This document shows positions 24,363 through 33,578 of a DNA stretch of 64,000 bases, one piece after another (the first letter of the stretch is position 1; every line of letters begins with the position of its first letter). The notes beneath the pieces are model-generated. The model was not told the origin of the DNA. It ran no database searches and saw only the letters and a list, made by a program, of their open reading frames with translations. This DNA comes from Cupriavidus necator (lineage in GTDB: Bacteria > Pseudomonadota > Gammaproteobacteria > Burkholderiales > Burkholderiaceae): contig NZ_SROX01000025.1 in assembly GCF_013141915.1 (NCBI RefSeq), forward strand, positions 1 through 64,000. The letters are read 5' to 3'. Position numbers and translations under genes: made by a program.

Positions 24363-25946
24363 ATGACCCTCACCGGCAACCTCCTGATCGGCCGCCAAGC
24401 GCCACGCGGCACCCATGGCACCCTGCACGCCATCGACGCTGCCACCGGCGCCACGCTGGAACCCACCTTCGGCGGCGCTACGCCCCAGCAGCTCGACCAC
24501 GCCTGCGCCCTCGCCTGGCAGGCGTTTGACGCCTACCGCGAGACCGCGCCCGAACGCCGCGCCGATTTCCTCGAGGCCATCGCCGCCAACATCGTGGCGC
24601 TCGGCGATGCCCTCATCGATCGCTGCGTCGCCGAGTCCGGCCTGCCGCGCGCCCGCATCGAAGGCGAGCGCGGCCGCACCGTGGGCCAGTTGCGCCTGTT
24701 CGCCAACCTGCTGCGACAGGGCGATTTCCTTGAGCTGCGCGTTGATCCGGCCCAACCCGATCGCAAGCCGCTGCCGCGCTCGGACCTGCGCCTGCGCCAT
24801 ATCCCGCTGGGCCCGGTCGCGGTGTTCGGCGCGAGCAATTTCCCGCTGGCGTTCTCGGTGGCGGGCGGTGATACCGCATCGGCGCTGGCCGCCGGTTGCC
24901 CGGTCATCGTCAAGGCGCATCCGGCGCATCCCGGCACGTCGGAACTGGTGGGCCGCGCGATCCGCCAGGCCGTTGACGACCTGGACCTGCCCGAAGGCAC
25001 CTTCTCGCTGCTGTTCGATGCCGGCCTGGAGGTCGGGCAAGGACTGGTGGCGGACCCGCGCATCAAGGCCGTCGGCTTCACCGGCTCGCGCGCCGGCGGC
25101 ATGGCGCTGATGGCGATCGCGGCCGCGCGCGCCGAACCGATCCCGGTCTATGCCGAGATGAGCAGCGTCAACCCGGTGCTGCTGTTCCCGCATGCGCTGG
25201 CCAGCCGCGCCGAGGCCATCGGCACCGCCTTCGCCGATTCGCTGACATTGGGAGCGGGGCAGTTCTGCACCAATCCCGGCCTGGTGCTGGCGGTGGCGGG
25301 CGACGATCTGGAGCGCTTCCTGCAGGCCGCGTCGGCACGGCTGGCCACGCTGCCGGCGGCGACGATGCTGACGCCCGGCATCCATCGCGCCTATTGCGCC
25401 GGCGTCGCGTCGCTTGCCAGCCATGCGCAGGTGCATACCGTGGCCCGCGGCGCAGCCGGCGCGGCCACGCAGGGACAGGCCGCGCTGTTCGCCACCGACG
25501 CCGGAGCTTTCCTGGCCGACCCCGCGCTGCGGCACGAAGTCTTCGGCGCCGCCGCGTTGGTCGTGCGCTGCCGCGACCTTGCTGGAATGCAGCGTGTCAT
25601 CGACGCCCTGGAAGGCCAGCTGACCGCTGCGCTGCATCTCGACGAGGCCGACCACGACGCCGCCCGCGCGTTCCTGCCCGCGCTCGAACGGCTGGCGGGA
25701 CGCATCCTGGTCAACGGCTTCGGCACGGGGGTGGAAGTCGGGCATGCGATGGTGCATGGCGGGCCGTGGCCGGCCACCTCGGATGGCCGCAGCACCTCGG
25801 TCGGCAGCCTGGCCATCGCGCGCTTCCTGCGCCCGGTCAGCTACCAGGACATGCCGGCCGCCCTGCTGCCCGCGTCGCTGCGCCCGGACAGCCCGCGGCG
25901 CCACGCGTGGCGCGTCGACGGCAAGCTGCCGGGCTCGCCCGACTGA
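24363..25946 (+). CDS. Alpha-ketoglutarate semialdehyde dehydrogenase
   Basis: A 527-residue aldehyde dehydrogenase. It oxidises 2,5-dioxopentanoate to alpha-ketoglutarate, the last step of the non-phosphorylative pentose and hexarate routes. The catalytic cysteine is C302 ([10 protein letters not shown]), the general base E265 ([11 protein letters not shown]) and the oxyanion Asn N159 ([10 protein letters not shown]). AMSSVNP and the TNPGL context are typical of the KGSADH branch. It lies downstream of the keto-deoxyarabonate dehydratase across a REP-like palindrome. The chosen ATG at 24363 gives the family N-terminus [10 protein letters not shown]; no strong binding site is seen, so translation may depend on the upstream gene. 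Confidence 0.92.
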   Translation: MTLTGNLLIGRQAPRGTHGTLHAIDAATGATLEPTFGGATPQQLDHACALAWQAFDAYRETAPERRADFLEAIAANIVALGDALIDRCVAESGLPRARIEGERGRTVGQLRLFANLLRQGDFLELRVDPAQPDRKPLPRSDLRLRHIPLGPVAVFGASNFPLAFSVAGGDTASALAAGCPVIVKAHPAHPGTSELVGRAIRQAVDDLDLPEGTFSLLFDAGLEVGQGLVADPRIKAVGFTGSRAGGMALMAIAAARAEPIPVYAEMSSVNPVLLFPHALASRAEAIGTAFADSLTLGAGQFCTNPGLVLAVAGDDLERFLQAASARLATLPAATMLTPGIHRAYCAGVASLASHAQVHTVARGAAGAATQGQAALFATDAGAFLADPALRHEVFGAAALVVRCRDLAGMQRVIDALEGQLTAALHLDEADHDAARAFLPALERLAGRILVNGFGTGVEVGHAMVHGGPWPATSDGRSTSVGSLAIARFLRPVSYQDMPAALLPASLRPDSPRRHAWRVDGKLPGSPD

Positions 25947-25949
25947 GCC

Positions 25950-26876
25950 CTACCGCGACAACGCCCGCAACGCATCGATCAGCAGGCTCATCGATGCGGT
26001 CGGCGGGCGGCCGCGCCGCGTGACGATGCCATACGGCCCGAGCTTGCGCGGCAGGGGCAGGGGCAGCAGCGCCAGCGCGCCCAGCCGGCCATAGTAGGCC
26101 GCGACCGACTCCGGCAACACCGCGATCAGTTCGCTGTCCGCCAGCAACGAGGTGGTCATCAGCACCGCCGCGGTCTCGATGGTCGATGGCGGCGCGGGCA
26201 CGCCGGCATCCTCGAACGAGCGGTCGATCAGCGCCCGCATCGGGCTCGGGCGCGGCTGCATGATCCACGGGTAGCGCGTCAGCTCCGCGAACGACAGCTT
26301 GCGCCGGCGCGCCAGCGGATGCTGCGGCCCGACCACGATGGCCAGGCCCTCGTCGCCCAGCTGCTCGAATGCGAGGCCGCTGCTGTCCCAGCCATCCGGC
26401 ACGCGCCCCAGCACGATATCGAGCTGGTCACGCTCCAGCTGCGGCATCAGCACGTCGCTGGTCTCCACATGCACCGCCACCTCCAGCCGCGGATGATCGC
26501 GGTTGAGCTGGCGAATCACATCGGCAAGCAACCCCGGCGTCGGCGCCATCACCGCGCCGACGCGCACGCGGCCGATCTTGCCGGATTCCAGCGCCACCAG
26601 TTCGTCGCGCAGGCCGCCCATATCGGCAAACACCAGCCGCGCGTAGCGCGTTGCCGCCAACCCGAAGCGGGTCGCCCGCAGCCCGCGCGCATGGCGCTCG
26701 AACAGCGGCACCCCGAGCAGGTCTTCCATATCCTGCAGCATCTTGCTGACCGCGGGCTGCGTCAGCGTCAGCGCCTCTGCCGCCTGGCGCAGCGAGCCGC
26801 GTTCTTCCACCGCCAGCAGCAGCCGCAGGTGCTGCATCTTGAGGCGGCCGTGGAGGGTGCTGACGGGTGGGATCAT
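25950..26876 (-). CDS. LysR family regulator (GbpR-like), third copy
   Basis: A 308-residue LysR regulator. The helix-turn-helix region is LHGRLKMQHLRLLLAVEERGSLRQAAEALTLTQPAVSKMLQDME, followed by PLFERHARGLRATRFG. It resembles the regulators at 17788 and 22195, and all three probably arose by duplication. Its stop lies only 3 nt from the convergent aldehyde dehydrogenase stop. Its target could be the sugar-acid genes or the divergent squalene synthase-like gene at 27069. Confidence 0.9.
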   Translation of the reverse strand: MIPPVSTLHGRLKMQHLRLLLAVEERGSLRQAAEALTLTQPAVSKMLQDMEDLLGVPLFERHARGLRATRFGLAATRYARLVFADMGGLRDELVALESGKIGRVRVGAVMAPTPGLLADVIRQLNRDHPRLEVAVHVETSDVLMPQLERDQLDIVLGRVPDGWDSSGLAFEQLGDEGLAIVVGPQHPLARRRKLSFAELTRYPWIMQPRPSPMRALIDRSFEDAGVPAPPSTIETAAVLMTTSLLADSELIAVLPESVAAYYGRLGALALLPLPLPRKLGPYGIVTRRGRPPTASMSLLIDALRALSR

Positions 26877-27068
26877 GGGCGGGGGGAAAAGGCGTGGGCA
26901 ATGAGGGGCGCACTGCGATCACAAATTCTTATCGCTTCGCGCAGGCTGGTCAAGCTGGAGGTATCGCTGAGGCCCTGTGCATCAACTGTACAATGCCCCC
27001 CGTGCCCGGCACCACGGCCAGCCAGGCCCGTCATTCCGCAAACCGCTTTCAGGAACAGGACACCAGCC

Positions 27069-28115
27069 ATGGGCAACACCAGCCGGGCTTTCCTTCTCGG
27101 TCCGCTGCTCAAGGGCGTCTCGCGTTCGTTCTATCTCACGCTGCGCGTGCTGCCCGCCGGCATGCGCGACCCGGTGGGGCTGGCTTACCTGCTGGCGCGT
27201 GCGGCCGACACCATTGCCGATACCGCGCTGATCCCGCCGGCGCGGCGGCTGACGCTGCTGCTGTCACTGCGTGAGCAGGTCAACGGCACCGCCGGGGGCG
27301 CGGCTCCTGCCATCGATATCGCCGCGGAAGTGGCCGGCCGGCAGGAGCAGTCGGACGAGCGCCTGCTGCTCGAATCGCTGGGGCCCGCGCTTGCCGTGCT
27401 GACGCAGCTGCAGTCGGCCGACCGGCAAGCGGTACGTCAGATCGTGTCGACGCTGACCGAGGGCATGGAATTCGACCTGCACACGTTTCCCGACGAAGCT
27501 TCCGGCCGCGTGGCCGCGCTGCGCGACTGCGACGCGCTGGATCGCTATACCTATATGGTTGCCGGTTGCGTGGGCGAATTCTGGACGTACATGACCGCCG
27601 CCCACGAACCGGCGGCGATCGGCGACAGCGGGACCATGCTGCGCCGCGGCGTTCGCTTCGGCAAGGCGCTGCAGATGACCAACGTGCTGCGCGACTGCGG
27701 CAAGGACCTGCGCATTGGCCGCTGCTACCTGCCGGAGACGATGCTGGCGCGGCACGGCTTGCGCGCGCCGGACCTGCTGGCGCCGGACGCGTCGGCGCGC
27801 GCGCGGCCCCTGATGTTCGAGCTGGTGCGCAAGACGCTGGAACACTTCGATGAGGCGCTGGCGTACACGCTTGCCATCCGCGCGCGCTTCGTCCGGCTGC
27901 GGCTGGCGTGCCTGTGGCCGGTGCTGATCGGCATGGAGACCTTGCTGCGCCTGGTCCGCAACGACGACTGGCTCGATCCGGCAAAGGCATCCAGGCTGCC
28001 GCGCAGCGAGGTTTACCTGATCCTGGCCGGTTCGCTGCCGGCGGTGCTGTCGGACCGCCTGTTGCGGCGGTGGTTTGCGCGTCTGCGGCGGGACATCGAT
28101 GCCTGCATCCGCTGA
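27069..28115 (+). CDS. Squalene/phytoene synthase family protein
   Basis: A 348-residue all-helical prenyl-transferase-fold protein. The first Asp-rich motif is ARAADTIADT, of the DTxxD squalene synthase type. The second is NVLRDCGKDLRIGRCYLPE, where the usual acidic residue before the last Asp is Lys (DCGKD instead of DxxED). SRSFYLTLRVLP at the N-terminus and YTYMVAGCVGEFWT in the middle are family motifs. It would condense two prenyl diphosphates head-to-head if active. No hopanoid or carotenoid genes lie nearby, so it is an orphan here. The C-terminal LPAVLSDRLLRRWF region may contact the membrane. Confidence 0.88.
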   Translation: MGNTSRAFLLGPLLKGVSRSFYLTLRVLPAGMRDPVGLAYLLARAADTIADTALIPPARRLTLLLSLREQVNGTAGGAAPAIDIAAEVAGRQEQSDERLLLESLGPALAVLTQLQSADRQAVRQIVSTLTEGMEFDLHTFPDEASGRVAALRDCDALDRYTYMVAGCVGEFWTYMTAAHEPAAIGDSGTMLRRGVRFGKALQMTNVLRDCGKDLRIGRCYLPETMLARHGLRAPDLLAPDASARARPLMFELVRKTLEHFDEALAYTLAIRARFVRLRLACLWPVLIGMETLLRLVRNDDWLDPAKASRLPRSEVYLILAGSLPAVLSDRLLRRWFARLRRDIDACIR

Positions 28116-28136
28116 CGCGCACCGCCTCGTGACCGC

Positions 28137-28793
28137 TTAGTCCGACTGGTACTTCGGCGAACGCGGCCCATACAGCAGCCCGCCCGGCTGGCCCGCCGCC
28201 AGCAGCCGATAGCTGGTGCTGCCGGCAACGGTGTAGCTGGCGTCCAGGGTATGGTTCATTGCCTGCGTGATGGCCGCGCTGATCAGCATGCCGATCAGCC
28301 CGCCGCCGCTGCTGGAGCTGTCGGTGGCCGACACCGCCGTGCCGGACCACAGTACGTCTCCATTCTTCAGGTCGACCAGCTTGGCGTTCGCCGCCACCCG
28401 GGTCACGCTGCTGAGGATCTGGTACCTCGATCCATACTCGGTCACGGTCACGTACAGCGCGGCGTCGGCGCCGAAGATCTCGCGCAGCTTGGCCACCGGC
28501 ACGGCATGGATCTCGTCCGGCACCGTCAGGCCGTTCTGCCGGAAGGTCTCGTCGACCAGCGCGACCGGCAACACGTAGTAACCGGATTCCGCCAGCGGGA
28601 ACGTGGCCTGCGACAGCATGGCATACGTGGCCTTGATGTCCGGCGAGGTATTCTGCGGCGGCAAGACCACGATGGAGCGCGGCCGGCTGGACTTGAAGGC
28701 GGCGTAATCGACCTGCTTGTTCGGCACGGCACAACCGGCAAACAGCAGGACGATGGCCGCGCCTGCGAGATAGCTCAGTAGTCGGCGCATCAT
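28137..28793 (-). CDS. GNA1162/DUF799 family lipoprotein
   Basis: A 218-residue outer-membrane-type lipoprotein. The signal peptide ends in the lipobox LFAGC, followed by the conserved SSRPRSIVVLPPQNTSPDIKATYAMLSQATFPLAESGYYVLPVALV segment of the Neisseria GNA1162 family. The fold resembles the TolB N-terminal/CsgG-like nucleotide-free Rossmann type. The start overlaps the stop of the DUF4810 gene (ATGATG with TGA), so the two are translationally coupled. It is the last gene of a three-lipoprotein operon. The function is unproven; the context suggests an envelope complex. Confidence 0.9.
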   Translation of the reverse strand: MMRRLLSYLAGAAIVLLFAGCAVPNKQVDYAAFKSSRPRSIVVLPPQNTSPDIKATYAMLSQATFPLAESGYYVLPVALVDETFRQNGLTVPDEIHAVPVAKLREIFGADAALYVTVTEYGSRYQILSSVTRVAANAKLVDLKNGDVLWSGTAVSATDSSSSGGGLIGMLISAAITQAMNHTLDASYTVAGSTSYRLLAAGQPGGLLYGPRSPKYQSD

Positions 28794-29218
28794 TGGGCCC
28801 TCCCTGCGGTGCCGGCGTCCTTGCCCGCGGCGGTGGCGCCGGTCTTGATTTCGGTGCGGGCGTCGCTGTTGACGTTCCTGAGCAGGAAATCCATATAGGG
28901 CGCGGACTCCGGGAACAGGGTCTTCTCGGTCTGGAACTCCTTGATCATCTGGTCGCCCTTGCCGATGTTCAGGTACAGCATGCCAAGCTGGGCGTGATAG
29001 CCGGGCGGCACCGACCCGCTCTGCGCCTTGATCTTCTGCAGGCCGCTTTCCAGGGCGGTGATCTGCGCCTCCTTGGATTCGCCCTTGAAATACTCGTAGA
29101 CCTGGGCCTGATAGCCCTCCCACTGATACATGGGCTTGGGTGCCGCGCAGCCAGCGAGCAGCAGGCTGCCGGCGGCTGACATGAATGCTGCGCGGCGCAG
29201 CATGACCGTATTCTTCAT
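28790..29218 (-). CDS. DUF4810 family lipoprotein
   Basis: A 142-residue lipoprotein with signal peptide and lipobox LLAGC. The mature part begins AAPKPMYQWEGYQAQVYEYFKGES and contains a TPR-like helical hairpin (GYHAQLGMLYLNIGKGDQMIKEFQTEKTLFPES), matching the DUF4810 family. It lies between the CsgG-like gene (30 nt upstream) and the GNA1162-like gene (4-nt overlap). The three genes recur together in proteobacteria, which implies a joint envelope role. Confidence 0.9.
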   Translation of the reverse strand: MKNTVMLRRAAFMSAAGSLLLAGCAAPKPMYQWEGYQAQVYEYFKGESKEAQITALESGLQKIKAQSGSVPPGYHAQLGMLYLNIGKGDQMIKEFQTEKTLFPESAPYMDFLLRNVNSDARTEIKTGATAAGKDAGTAGRAQ

Positions 29219-29248
29219 TGTTGTTCTCGTTGCGTTGGACCTTGCCGC

Positions 29249-29926
29249 TTATTGCGGGCCCGGCTTCCAGGCGCCCGTCTCGATGGCGCTGACCAGGTTG
29301 TTCACTGCCTCGCGCATGGCCAGGTCCATCACCTTGCCATTGAGCGTCGAGTCGTAGCTGGCGGTGCCGCCGAACCCGATCACCTCGCGGTTGGACAGCT
29401 TGTATTCGCCCGCGCCCTGCGTGGCATACACGACTTCCGAGGTATTGATGTTGACGACGTTGAGGTTGACCTTGGCATAGGCCACCTGCTCGCGGCCGCG
29501 GCCAAGAATGCCGAACAGCTGCACGTCGCCGACTTCCTTGCGGCCGAATTCGGTGATGTCGCCGGTGACGACATAGTCGGCGCCCTTGAGGCGCTGCGCC
29601 TGGTTCTTGATCGCCGCCTCGCGCTGAATTTCCGCAAGGTTTTCGCGCTCCAGCACATTGAAGCGGTTGGTCTGCTGCAGATGGGTCACCAGGCTGGTCT
29701 TGGCCTGGCCGCTGAGGCGGTCGATGCCGTCCGAGAACACCCCGCGCATGTAGTTCGAGCGGTTGTCGAACTTGCCGACGGCGATCGGCGTGCGCACGCC
29801 GTGGTACGGCCTGGCGGCGCTTTCCACCTTCTGCACCGGCACGGCCGTCGAAGTCTCGGTAGCGCAGCCTGCCAGCAGCAGCGCGGCGGCCGCCCCGAGC
29901 AGGCAGCACGATTTGATGTGTTTCAC
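29249..29926 (-). CDS. CsgG/HfaB-like lipoprotein
   Basis: A 225-residue lipoprotein of the CsgG/curli-assembly family. The signal peptide has the lipobox LLAGC. The body holds IAVGKFDNRSNY, the helix RLSGQAKTSLVTHLQQTNRFNVLERENLAEIQREA, and GADYVVTGDITEFGR, the conserved core of CsgG. It is shorter than true CsgG (about 260), and the membrane-spanning segment is not obvious. The GTG at 29926 has GGGAGAG upstream at ideal distance, so it is preferred to an ATG at 29947. It heads the operon with the DUF4810 and GNA1162-like genes. Confidence 0.88.
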   Translation of the reverse strand: MKHIKSCCLLGAAAALLLAGCATETSTAVPVQKVESAARPYHGVRTPIAVGKFDNRSNYMRGVFSDGIDRLSGQAKTSLVTHLQQTNRFNVLERENLAEIQREAAIKNQAQRLKGADYVVTGDITEFGRKEVGDVQLFGILGRGREQVAYAKVNLNVVNINTSEVVYATQGAGEYKLSNREVIGFGGTASYDSTLNGKVMDLAMREAVNNLVSAIETGAWKPGPQ

Positions 29927-30149
29927 TGGATCTCTCCCTGTTGTCATTGAACGGGTGCCACGGCCGGGACGCGCGCTGGCGGCATGGCACCGCACCGCGA
30001 TGCGGCGCGCGCCATGCTACACCGTGTCCTGCGAGGGAAGATCGATCTGGATCAACAGGCTGGCGCGGCGGGTGGCATGGGTCGCAATCTGTCTTACGGC
30101 AGGCGCTGGCAAATCCTTAGCCATGCGCGGCGAAAATGCGGCGAGCCAT

Positions 30150-30180
30150 AAAAAAAAACCGGCCCAATGGGCCGGTTCTT
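30150..30180. terminator. Bidirectional intrinsic terminator
   Basis: aaccggccc (30157-30165) pairs with gggccggtt (30169-30177) over a short loop. Eight A precede the stem on the plus strand, which read as a T-run after the hairpin on the minus strand. It ends the Bug gene transcript (30209-31216, minus strand). Confidence 0.88.
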
Positions 30181-30208
30181 CTCTGGACAGCAAGGCGCTG
30201 GCGCAGGC

Positions 30209-31216
30209 TCAGTCCACCGTCGCGCCCGACGCCTTCACCACCTTCGCCCACTTGGCCGTCTCCGACTTCATGAAGGCGGCCAGCTGGGCCGGCTTTTCCG
30301 GGTTGGGTTCGGCGCCCTGGTCGGCCATCTGCTTCTTCACTTCGGGCATGGCCAGGATCTTGACCAGCTCGGCATTGAGGCGGTCGACGATGGGCTGCGG
30401 CGTGCCGCCGGTAGCGTACAGCGCGAACCACGAGGTGGCTTCATAGCCCGGCACACCCGATTCGGCCACGGTCGGCACGTTGGGCAGCGCCGGCGAGCGC
30501 TTGGCCGAGGTCACGGCCAGCGCGCGCAGCTTGCCCGCCTTCACGTGCGGGTACGACGACGGCATGTTGTCGAACATCAGGCCGATCTGGTTGCCCAGCA
30601 GGTCGTTCACGGCCGGGGCGCTGCCCTTGTACGGGATGTGCTGGATATGCAGGCCGGTCATCGAGTTGAACAGTTCGCCCGACAGGTGCATCGACGAGCC
30701 GCTGCCCGACGAGCCGTACGACAGCTTGTCCGGGTTGGCCTTGACGTAGGCGATCAGTTCCTTGATGTTGTTGACCGGCACCTTGGGGTTGGCCACCACC
30801 AGGTTCGGCACCATCGCCACGCGGCTGATCGGCGCGAAATCCTTGACCGGGTCGTACGGCAGCTTCGAGTACAGCGACTGGTTGATCGCGTGCGTGCCGA
30901 TGGTGCCCATGAACAGCGTGTAGCCGTCGCCCGGGGCCTTGGCGGCGATCGAGGCGCCAATGTTGCCGCCCGCGCCCGGACGGTTGTCGATCACCACCGG
31001 CTGGCCCAGCGCCTTGCCCAGTTGCAGGCCGACGATGCGCGCCAGGATGTCGGTGGTGCCGCCGGCCGAGAACGGCACGATCAGCGTGATTGGCTTGGTC
31101 GGATAGCCGCCCTGTGCATGGGCCGCGCCGGCAAAGCCGGCGAGGGTGGTGGCCAGCGCCACGCCGGCGGCAAGCAGGCGGCGGCGCGTGGTGGAGGTCT
31201 GGGAATCTTGTCTCAT
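30209..31216 (-). CDS. Bug family substrate-binding protein
   Basis: A 335-residue periplasmic binding protein. The N-terminus has a twin-Arg-like basic stretch (STTRRRLLAAGVALATTLAGFAGAAHA) and a signal cleavage after AHA. Family motifs are ITLIVPFSAGGTTDILARIVG, VIDNRPGAGGNIGASIAAKA, YGSSGSGSSMHLSGELF, HIPYKGSAPAVNDLLGNQIGLMFDN and VPTVAESGVPGYEATSWF. It is an orphan with no TctAB genes, ends at a strong terminator and lies downstream of the SDR gene. The ligand may be an aromatic or dicarboxylic acid, given the pca genes upstream (inference). Confidence 0.93.
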   Translation of the reverse strand: MRQDSQTSTTRRRLLAAGVALATTLAGFAGAAHAQGGYPTKPITLIVPFSAGGTTDILARIVGLQLGKALGQPVVIDNRPGAGGNIGASIAAKAPGDGYTLFMGTIGTHAINQSLYSKLPYDPVKDFAPISRVAMVPNLVVANPKVPVNNIKELIAYVKANPDKLSYGSSGSGSSMHLSGELFNSMTGLHIQHIPYKGSAPAVNDLLGNQIGLMFDNMPSSYPHVKAGKLRALAVTSAKRSPALPNVPTVAESGVPGYEATSWFALYATGGTPQPIVDRLNAELVKILAMPEVKKQMADQGAEPNPEKPAQLAAFMKSETAKWAKVVKASGATVD

Positions 31217-31415
31217 CGGTAATGCTCCGGTGCTATATCGATCCGGCGGTGATTGGGTACCGCGGGAGGTTGTGCTGGATGGCGTGATTGCCGTTCCCGA
31301 ACGAAGGGCGCGCACATGCGCGCTTCCGGTGGGCGGCCCGCTCATGGGCCGCCATGCGTGACGCTTGGTTAACGTCTCTTCTTGTTGAATGCTTGAGTCG
31401 CGGGCCGGCCGGGCT

Positions 31416-32147
31416 TTACACCGGCGCAACGCCCAGCGTGGTGCCGCCGCACACGTACATCACCTGTCCGGTGACGAAGCCGTTGTCCGGCGACAGGAAG
31501 AACATCGCGGCGCGCGCGACGTCTTCCGGGGTACCCATGCGCTTGACGGTGATGCTGGCAAGGATGCGCTTGGTCTGCTCCGCGCCTTCCGGATTGCTCT
31601 TGCGGAACAGCTCGGTGGCGATCGGGCCCGGGGCCACGGCGTTGACGGTAATGCCGTCGCCGCCCAGTTCCATCGCCAGCGTGCGCGTCATGCCGATCAG
31701 GCCGGCCTTGGTGGCCGAGTACACCACGCGCTCAGGCTTGCCCAGCGCGGCGCGCGAGGCCATGTTGACGATGCGGCCGAAGCCCGCGGCGCGCATCGCC
31801 GGCAGGCAGGCTTGCAGCAGCAGCAGCGGGGCTTGCAGGTGCAGGCCGGTCACGTAGTCCAGGTCGGCGACGGTGGCACTGTCGGCGGTGCCGGGGCGCG
31901 TGGCGCCGGCGTTGTTCACCAGGCGCGTGACCGCGAAGCGCGCCGTGACCTGCGCGGCCACGGCGCGGGTGGCCTCGGCATCGGTCAGGTCGGCCTGGAA
32001 GAACGTCATGTTGGGATGCGACCACGCCGGTTCGGCGTAGTCGACATTGACCACCTGGCTCACGCCATCGGCCAGCAGCATTTCACAGATGGCGCGGCCG
32101 ATACCGGAACTGCCGCCAGTGACGAGGGTGGCTACGGGGAGGGACAT
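31416..32147 (-). CDS. Short-chain dehydrogenase/reductase
   Basis: A 243-residue classical SDR. The cofactor motif is TGGSSGIGRA, followed by NNAGA; the catalytic serine is in NMASRAA and the catalytic YxxxK in VYSATKAG. VDYAEP after the second strand (Asp) suggests NAD preference. The ATG at 32147 is chosen; a TTG at 32162 would add five residues. It lies between the pcaF gene and a Bug gene on the same strand, separated from pcaF by REP-like palindromes. The substrate is unknown; 3-hydroxyacyl or aromatic-ring diol oxidation is possible. Confidence 0.88.
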   Translation of the reverse strand: MSLPVATLVTGGSSGIGRAICEMLLADGVSQVVNVDYAEPAWSHPNMTFFQADLTDAEATRAVAAQVTARFAVTRLVNNAGATRPGTADSATVADLDYVTGLHLQAPLLLLQACLPAMRAAGFGRIVNMASRAALGKPERVVYSATKAGLIGMTRTLAMELGGDGITVNAVAPGPIATELFRKSNPEGAEQTKRILASITVKRMGTPEDVARAAMFFLSPDNGFVTGQVMYVCGGTTLGVAPV

Positions 32148-32184
32148 CTTTGACTCACTCAATAAAAACTACCGCTGTCCTGCT

Positions 32185-32208
32185 CCCTCTCCCGCTTGCG
32201 GGAGAGGG
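32185..32208. repeat. REP-like palindrome, copy 3
   Basis: ccctctcccgc (32185-32195) and gcgggagaggg (32198-32208) pair perfectly around TT, identical to the core of copy 2. Together with copy 4 it fills the 190-bp gap between the SDR gene and pcaF. Confidence 0.8.
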
Positions 32209-32277
32209 TTGGAGAGGGCGGGAGCCGCCACGGAGTGCCGGCCTGTCATGCTTGACGCACGCCTGCCCTCTCCCCGG

Positions 32278-32303
32278 CCCCTCTCCCGCGCGCGGGAAAG
32301 GGG
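32278..32303. repeat. REP-like palindrome, copy 4
   Basis: cccctctcccgc and gcgggaaagggg (32292-32303) pair with one mismatch around two bases. The right flank gagcaaacaagc matches the flank of copy 1 (gagaaaacaagc). Copies 3 and 4 differ in type, like the two ends of one composite element of about 120 bp. Confidence 0.75.
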
Positions 32304-32335
32304 AGCAAACAAGCGGTAGAGCTATCTGATTGCGC

Positions 32336-33538
<1,203 letters not shown>

Positions 33539-33578
33539 GGTGTGTCTCTCTCTTTGTGATGGGTATCGATGGCGGCGC

